Below are positions 59,244 to 64,000 of a stretch of DNA of 64,000 nt, one piece after another. The DNA is taken from assembly GCA_963663635.2 (NCBI GenBank), contig CAXXMY010000011.1, positions 372,001-436,000 of the forward strand, written 5' to 3'. Position numbers and translations under genes: made by a program. Each line of letters opens with the position of its first letter. The first letter of the stretch is position 1. This stretch comes from Poriferisodalis sp963663635 (GTDB lineage Bacteria; Actinomycetota; Acidimicrobiia; Acidimicrobiales; Poriferisodalaceae). Under the pieces are notes generated by a model. That model saw only the letters and a list, made by a program, of their open reading frames with translations. It was not told the DNA's origin and searched no databases.

Positions 59244-60285
59244 CAGAAGCCGATGACTTCGCGTCGAAGATGGTCGGCCTGCTCACGTCCTCGTTGAGGG
59301 CTTCGCCGGACATCGAGGTAGAGCCGGAAGAGATTTGTCGTCCACACTCCGTACTCCCGGGTCCGAAACGCGAGGGGTGCATCATCTCCCTCTTGGAGGA
59401 TCACGACGTTCGGCCCTGATTCGACCTCGAGTGCTCCGAGTTCCTGGCAGACGGTGCTGGGATTTGCTTTGGCCTCAAGCCAGACTTCGGCGACGGGAGC
59501 GCTGGTGACAAACGGTGTCACCTGTGCGACTGCTGCGGTACCGGTCAGCGCGTAGTCGACCCTGGCCGCTTCGAGACCGGCGCAGAGCGCTTCTGCCAGC
59601 AGACCGTCGTCAGATGCGAGCAGGAACGCGGGCCGCCGCAAGGGACGGTCACGTGTTCCTCTGCCCAGAGGTCGAGCAGGGCCGCCGGATTGGCGAGTCG
59701 CCGAGTCTTGGCCGGTCCGGCACCGTGGGACTCGACAACGCCCTCAACATCGAGGCGCCGCAGCACCCGATGCGCAAGTCCGACCGCCACCCCGGCTCGC
59801 TGTGCCAGATCGATCACGCGCCAAGGTCGTTCGGCATCAAGGAGCATCGCTTGGACCACCAGACTGGATCTGCCCGACAGGCGAGTAGGGGGATAACCAC
59901 GCTTGGGACGCGGCTCGCCTGTGATCCTCATGATGAGTCCCGGCAGCGTCAAGCGGATGTTGCCGAGACCGTCGATCGAGCCGATGCCTTCGGCAGCAAG
60001 GAATTCGCGAGCTCCGTCGGTCATTTCGCGTGCGACGACCACCGTCGGCATGGAGAGCTGTCGTGCCTGATGGGCGATGTGGTGGGCGGCGGCGCTACTG
60101 ACTCGGGTCTTGGTTTGTCTCGCTATCGGCGTCACTGAATCGCCGTGGCGCACGACGGCATCGGCTTGGTGGATGAGGCCATGTTCCGCAGTGACGGTGA
60201 ATTCTGGGATCTCTCGCAGGATGCGGATTACCTCAGCTTCAAATTCTGCTCCTAGATTCCACTCAATTTCATTATTCACATTCAT
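59243..60285 (-). pseudogene. AbiEi-like antitoxin/transcriptional regulator, frameshifted
   Basis: The first part encodes VNNEIEWNLGAEFEAEVIRI, AHHIAHQARQLSMPTVVVAR and a winged-helix segment, RPWRVIDLAQRAGVAVGLAH followed by RVLRRLDVEGVVESHGAGPA, PAALLDLWAEEHV. At about 59640 one C is missing and the frame changes; the protein continues as RRPAFLLASDDGLLAEALCA, VDYALTGTAAVAQVTPFVTS and QGREQADHLRREVIGF-like end, stopping at 59243. This matches AbiEi antitoxins of type IV toxin-antitoxin systems, which bind their own promoter. ATG 60285 falls inside one of the two dyads found upstream. Confidence 0.75.
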
Positions 60286-60357
60286 TGTGAATATATTGTC
60301 AAGTATGAATTAACTCTTGATGTCGTGGTTTCCGGCCTAATTCACATTCGTAGTGAA
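60275..60357. promoter_or_regulatory. Two matching 17-bp dyads at the AbiEi promoter
   Basis: TTCACATTCATTGTGAA (60275-60291) and TTCACATTCGTAGTGAA (60341-60357) share the arm TTCACA and a 5-bp centre, and lie 66 bp apart. A further half-site TTGTGAAC occurs near 60369. The first dyad covers the proposed ATG of the AbiEi gene at 60285. AbiEi proteins are known to bind paired inverted repeats cooperatively and repress their own operon. Confidence 0.7.
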
Positions 60358-60494
60358 TAGGGAACAATTGTGAACTAGGCAAATGGGCCGATTGTCGGTT
60401 CGCGCCAGTAGCGTTTGATGCGGGCCGCCAGTGCGGCTGCAACGCTGGTGCAGTCTCGTCGCGGCAATCAATCGCGACTGATCAGGGGCACCTA

Positions 60495-61679
60495 GTGAAG
60501 GCGAAGCGTCGAGGGTCTGCCACGAACGGCGGACCAGTGAGCGTCACCGATCAGCAGCTCGCCGCAGTCGTGGCCGAGGTCACCGACCCAGAGCTGCGTC
60601 GGCCGTTGGGGCAGATGGGCATGCTGCGAGCAGCTGCCGTGGCCGGGCGCGCCGCGCAGGTGCTGGTCGCCTTGCCGTCCAGAGACTGGCCTGCCGCAGG
60701 CCACATCGAGCAGGCAGTCGCCACTGCGGCGTGCAGCGTGGCGGGCATCGAGACCGTCGTCGTGGAATTCACGGTGATGAACGAGGCCGAGCAAGCGACG
60801 CTGCGTGCTCAGCTGATCGGAGATCCGGCCGCGACTGCCGGCACCCACGAAAGCCACGGCCACGCCGAAGGACGTGCCGTTCCGTTTGCGCAGGCCGGGA
60901 ACAAGACCCGGGTGCTGCTCGTCGCAAGCGGCAAGGGCGGTGTCGGCAAGTCCAGCGTGACGGTGAATCTTGCTGTTGCCCTGGCCCAGCGCGGCACCCG
61001 CACAGCGGTGATCGACGCTGACGTGTGGGGCTTCTCGATCCCGCGGATGCTCGGCGTGGCCCGTCCGCCCACCGTCATCGACCAGATGGTGGTGCCCACC
61101 GAGGCGCACGGCGTGCGGTGCATGTCTATGGGCTTTTTCGCCCGTGAGGACCAGCCCGTCATCTGGCGCGGCCCGATGCTGCACAAGGCGCTGGAGCAGT
61201 TCCTCACAGATGTCTTCTGGGACGATCCCGACTGCCTGCTCATCGACCTGCCACCCGGGACCGGTGACATCTCGCTCTCGCTGGCCCAGTTCCTGCCCCG
61301 ATCGGAGCTGCTGGTGGTGACCACACCCCAGCCCGCTGCGCAGAAAGTCGCCCAGCGAGCGGCACACATGGCGTCACACGTCAACTTGCAGGTGCGAGCG
61401 GTCATCGAGAACATGAGCTGGTTCTGCGGCGACGACGGCAAGCGATACGAGCTGTTCGGCGCCGGCGGCGGCCAGGCACTGGCCGAAGAGCTCGATGTGC
61501 CGTTGCTGGGACAGGTCCCGCTGGTGCAAGAGCTGCGCTCGGGTGGTGATGTGGGCAAGCCCATCACCGCCGAATACCCCGACAGCGAAGCTGCCGGCAT
61601 CTTCCGCGAAATGGCCCGTCTGCTGTGCGAGAAGTACCTCCCCACCCGGCGTTACAACGAGGGGCTGAAGCTGCTGTGA
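60495..61679 (+). CDS. Mrp/NBP35 family P-loop ATPase (iron-sulfur cluster carrier)
   Basis: The 394-residue protein has an N-terminal MIP18-like domain (about 20-100: LAAVVAEVTDPELRRPLGQM) and a P-loop ATPase domain with the deviant Walker A LLVASGKGGVGKSSVTVNLA, AVIDADVWGFSIPRMLGV, CLLIDLPPGTGDISLSLAQ and VIENMSWFCGDDGKRYELFG. The usual CXXC of ApbC is replaced by a single Cys, as in many actinobacterial members. It moves or assembles Fe-S clusters. GTG 60495; GTG 60540 is an alternative. Overlaps selO by 4 bp. Confidence 0.88.
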   Translation: MKAKRRGSATNGGPVSVTDQQLAAVVAEVTDPELRRPLGQMGMLRAAAVAGRAAQVLVALPSRDWPAAGHIEQAVATAACSVAGIETVVVEFTVMNEAEQATLRAQLIGDPAATAGTHESHGHAEGRAVPFAQAGNKTRVLLVASGKGGVGKSSVTVNLAVALAQRGTRTAVIDADVWGFSIPRMLGVARPPTVIDQMVVPTEAHGVRCMSMGFFAREDQPVIWRGPMLHKALEQFLTDVFWDDPDCLLIDLPPGTGDISLSLAQFLPRSELLVVTTPQPAAQKVAQRAAHMASHVNLQVRAVIENMSWFCGDDGKRYELFGAGGGQALAEELDVPLLGQVPLVQELRSGGDVGKPITAEYPDSEAAGIFREMARLLCEKYLPTRRYNEGLKLL

Positions 61680-63346
61680 GCGCGAGCGTCGACACCGTGA
61701 CGGCTTCGGCCGCCGATGCCGTGCGCACAGAGCTCGCGACGGCCCCGATTGGGGTGGACTCGGTCGACGAGATTCGATTTGACAACCGCTTCACCGCCTC
61801 GCTGCCCGCAGATCCCGACACCGCCAACACCCGACGGCAGGTGGTCGGAGCCTGCTTCTCGCGGGTGCTGCCGGCGCCGTCGCCCGAACCTGTCCTGCTC
61901 GCGTACAGCACCGAGATAGCTGACCTATTGGGTTTCGCACCCGAACTGGTGGCCGATCCCCGCTTCGCGGCCGTGGTCGTCGGCAGCACCGTGCTCGACG
62001 GCATGGACCCGCACGCGCACTGCTACGGCGGTCACCAGTTCGGCTCGTGGGCCGGTCAGCTCGGAGACGGCCGCGCCATCGCACTCGGTGAGATCCTCGA
62101 CGTCACGGGGCAGCACCAAACGCTGCAGCTCAAGGGTGCAGGCCCCACGCCGTATTCCCGTACTGCTGACGGGCTCGCGGTGCTGCGCAGCTCGGTGCGC
62201 GAATTCCTCTGCAGCGAGGCGATGGCGCATCTCGGCGTGCCGACGACGCGTGCCCTCAGCCTTGTCACCACGGGCGGCATGGTTATGCGGGACATGCTCT
62301 ATGACGGCCACCCAGAACTCGAGCCCGGCGCGGTGGTGTGTCGAGTTGCACCCTCGTTCGTCAGGTTCGGCAACTTCGAGATCTTCGCCTCTCAGGGCGA
62401 CGTCGAGACGTTGCGTACGCTGGCCGATTTCGTCATCGAAACCGAGTTCGAGCATCTGGCTGGCGAGCCCGCCCCGCAGCGATGCGTCCAGTTCTTCGAC
62501 GAGGTCGTGCGGCGCACCGCGGACATGGTGTGCGAATGGCTGCGCGTGGGTTTCGTCCACGGCGTCATGAACACCGACAACATGTCGATCCTGGGCCTCA
62601 CCATCGACTACGGCCCCTACGGCTGGCTCGACGACTACGACCCCGATTGGACGCCCAACACCACCGACGCTGCGCACCGGCGCTACCGGTTCGGCACCCA
62701 GCCCCAGGTAGCGCAGTGGAACCTGATGCAACTCGCCAATGCGCTGTACCCGTTGGTGGGCGAAGCGGAAGGTCTGCAGGCGGCGCTCGATGCCTACGCG
62801 CCGTACTTCGAGTTGAAGTGGTCGGCGATGATGGCCAGCAAACTCGGCCTGCCAGAGCTCGGCACCGATGTCGACCGTGAGCTGGCATCGGGCGTGCTGG
62901 CAGTGCTGCGGCTGGTCGAGACCGACATGACGGTGTTCTGGCGTCGCCTCGCCACGATGGACACAGCCGACGGCATCGATCCGAACGAGCGCATGTTCCC
63001 GTTGGTCGACGCCTACTACCGACCTGACGAGGTCACCGACGAGCATCGATCAGCCACGAGCGAGTTCATCGAGGGCTACGCGGCCCGGATGCGGGGGCTG
63101 GGCATCGCCGACGCGACTCGGGCCGAGACGATGAACCGGGCCAATCCCAAGTACGTGCTGCGCAACTATCTGGCGCAGCTGGCGATCGACAGCGCAACAG
63201 CGGGCCGACCCGAAGCCATCGGCGAGCTGCTCGACGTGATGCGCCGTCCCTACGACGAACAGCCCGAGCGCGAGTCCTACGCAGCGCTGCGCCCCGATTG
63301 GGCACGCACGCGGGTCGGCTGCAGCCAGCTCTCCTGCAGTTCCTGA
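61676..63346 (+). CDS. selO: Protein adenylyltransferase SelO (YdiU/UPF0061)
   Basis: The 556-residue pseudokinase-fold enzyme transfers AMP to protein Ser/Thr/Tyr residues. Landmarks: GSTVLDGMDPHAHCYGGHQF, LQLKGAGPTPYSRTADGLAV (nucleotide-binding Lys), LRSSVREFLCSEAMAHLGVP, GFVHGVMNTDNMSILGLTID with the catalytic Asn-Asp region and YGPYGWLDDYDPDW. The C-terminal GCSQLSCSS closes the protein, as in other bacterial SelO where the Cys pair acts in redox control. GTG 61676 overlaps the mrp stop by 4 bp. Confidence 0.93.
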   Translation: MSASVDTVTASAADAVRTELATAPIGVDSVDEIRFDNRFTASLPADPDTANTRRQVVGACFSRVLPAPSPEPVLLAYSTEIADLLGFAPELVADPRFAAVVVGSTVLDGMDPHAHCYGGHQFGSWAGQLGDGRAIALGEILDVTGQHQTLQLKGAGPTPYSRTADGLAVLRSSVREFLCSEAMAHLGVPTTRALSLVTTGGMVMRDMLYDGHPELEPGAVVCRVAPSFVRFGNFEIFASQGDVETLRTLADFVIETEFEHLAGEPAPQRCVQFFDEVVRRTADMVCEWLRVGFVHGVMNTDNMSILGLTIDYGPYGWLDDYDPDWTPNTTDAAHRRYRFGTQPQVAQWNLMQLANALYPLVGEAEGLQAALDAYAPYFELKWSAMMASKLGLPELGTDVDRELASGVLAVLRLVETDMTVFWRRLATMDTADGIDPNERMFPLVDAYYRPDEVTDEHRSATSEFIEGYAARMRGLGIADATRAETMNRANPKYVLRNYLAQLAIDSATAGRPEAIGELLDVMRRPYDEQPERESYAALRPDWARTRVGCSQLSCSS

Positions 63347-63389
63347 CCGGCCCAGGGGTCGTCGCGAACCCGGCCGGTAACCTGCCGCC

Positions 63390-63620
63390 ATGGACATCCG
63401 CATCGGCATCACTCACGGCGGCCGCGAACTCAACGTTGAAGTCGATGACGATGCCGCCGAGAGCGCAGTCGCAGCCCTCGAGGGAGCTGTGAGCGGAGGC
63501 GCTTCGGTGCTCTGGCTGACTGATCGCAGCGGACGGCGCGTCGGCGTGCCCGTTGACAAGCTGGCGTTTCTCGAACTCGGTCCCGGCGGCGACCGGCGCA
63601 TTGGCTTTGCCGGAGACTGA
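63390..63620 (+). CDS. DUF3107 family protein
   Basis: The 76-residue protein fits the DUF3107 pattern found in most actinobacteria: MDIRIGITHGGRELNVEVD, then GGASVLWLTDRSGRRVGVPV and AFLELGPGGDRRIGFAGD. No function is known. ATG 63390 is the only sensible start. The following gene begins 21 bp after its stop, so they may be co-transcribed. Confidence 0.85.
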   Translation: MDIRIGITHGGRELNVEVDDDAAESAVAALEGAVSGGASVLWLTDRSGRRVGVPVDKLAFLELGPGGDRRIGFAGD

Positions 63621-63641
63621 CCCACGGCCGGGGCTCCACCC

Positions 63642-64000
63642 GTGAACCCCGATGACACACCGCGGGAGCACTTGCGACGGCTGATGTCGTGGTGGTCGCT
63701 GCTCGCCGATCTGTCGTTCTCGGACCTGTTGCTGTTCGTGCCCGGGCGGTTCGCGTCACTCGGGGAAATGCCCGATGGGCGTGGGGCTTACCCGTCGCGT
63801 GCAGATGCCGCGCCGGGGTTTCGGGGCCCCGACTCGGAACTGTCGGTCATCGGCCAGATTCGGCCGACGACGGGCCGCACCCTGTTCCGCGACGACCACG
63901 TCGGCCTCTGTGTGGCCGCCAGCGAGCGGCCCCTCGTCGCGGAGGCCTTCATCCGTGGCGTCATCGTGACCGGCGAGGGCCTGAGGGTGCCGGGGGACCG
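63642..64000 (+). CDS. PdtaS-like sensor histidine kinase, N-terminal part (3' end outside window)
   Basis: From GTG 63642 an open frame of 119 codons runs off the right edge. It encodes EHLRRLMSWWSLLADLSFSD, LLLFVPGRFASLGEMPDGR, ELSVIGQIRPTTGRTLFRDD, HVGLCVAASERPLVAEAFIR, which matches the N-terminal GAF sensor domain of the actinobacterial PdtaS kinases that partner an ANTAR response regulator. The kinase domain would lie beyond the window. A short polar insert around residue 48-62 appears to be specific to this protein. Confidence 0.78.
   Translation, partial: MNPDDTPREHLRRLMSWWSLLADLSFSDLLLFVPGRFASLGEMPDGRGAYPSRADAAPGFRGPDSELSVIGQIRPTTGRTLFRDDHVGLCVAASERPLVAEAFIRGVIVTGEGLRVPGD

Noticed and set aside
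1..64000. tRNA, rRNA, riboswitch or T-box elements
   Set aside because: I looked at gene gaps, including the valS leader (47861-48103) and the spacer at 24900-25077, and found no cloverleaf, T-box or known aptamer pattern; a covariance-model search could still find one.

Overview
The window comes from a high-GC actinobacterium. Several lineage markers point to the Acidimicrobiia or a related group, although no rRNA is present to prove it: an AddB-like actinobacterial nuclease, F420-type luciferase-like enzymes, a 71-residue BCCP, DUF3107 and DUF5317 proteins, a PdtaS-like kinase, and a System I cytochrome c maturation operon. Genes are dense, many start with GTG, and 4-base ATGA/GTGA overlaps are frequent. 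I see no rRNA, tRNA or CRISPR.

Left part (1-12 kb): the 3' part of a helicase/nuclease gene, an F420-type oxidoreductase, an intact IS630 element inserted 10 bp before a thioesterase gene, a USP-receiver response regulator, a CoA-transferase/SDR pair, a methyltransferase, and an orphan permease pair (livH-livM) lacking its own binding protein and ATPases.

Centre-left (12-25 kb): this is the most interesting block. A deaminase/phosphorylase pair for methylthioadenosine salvage is followed by an ArsR repressor gene, a cytoplasmic SRPBCC-periplasmic-binding-protein fusion, a secreted lipoprotein paralogue of that binding domain, Urt/Liv-type permeases and ATPases (one permease fused to one ATPase), and an amidase. 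Two nearly identical 18-bp dyads lie in front of arsR and in front of the lipoprotein gene. I read this as an inducible import and hydrolysis system for an amide or urea-like compound, with an intracellular copy of the binding protein as its likely sensor. A paaADBC phenylacetyl-CoA epoxidase operon follows.

Middle (25-43 kb): an orphan molybdenum hydroxylase large subunit, rmuC, a frameshifted IS982, a peptide-type binding lipoprotein with rsgA, an enoyl-CoA hydratase, and then a 5.6-kb IS island (frameshifted IS1380, an IS3 broken by an intact IS30, and IS110). The island is followed by a HicAB toxin-antitoxin pair and a decayed lipoprotein of about 970 residues with about 23 Cys-Trp repeats.

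Right part (43-64 kb): enoyl-CoA hydratase, MscS channel, valS, a small membrane protein with a clear terminator, a CoA-transferase, two membrane proteins, a solitary BCCP, a compact ccmABCDEFGH operon, a frameshifted AbiEi/AbiEii pair with two matching operators, then mrp, selO, a DUF3107 gene and the start of a PdtaS-like sensor kinase. Single-base frameshifts occur only in accessory genes (IS982, IS1380, IS3, the repeat lipoprotein, and both AbiE genes), while housekeeping genes are intact.
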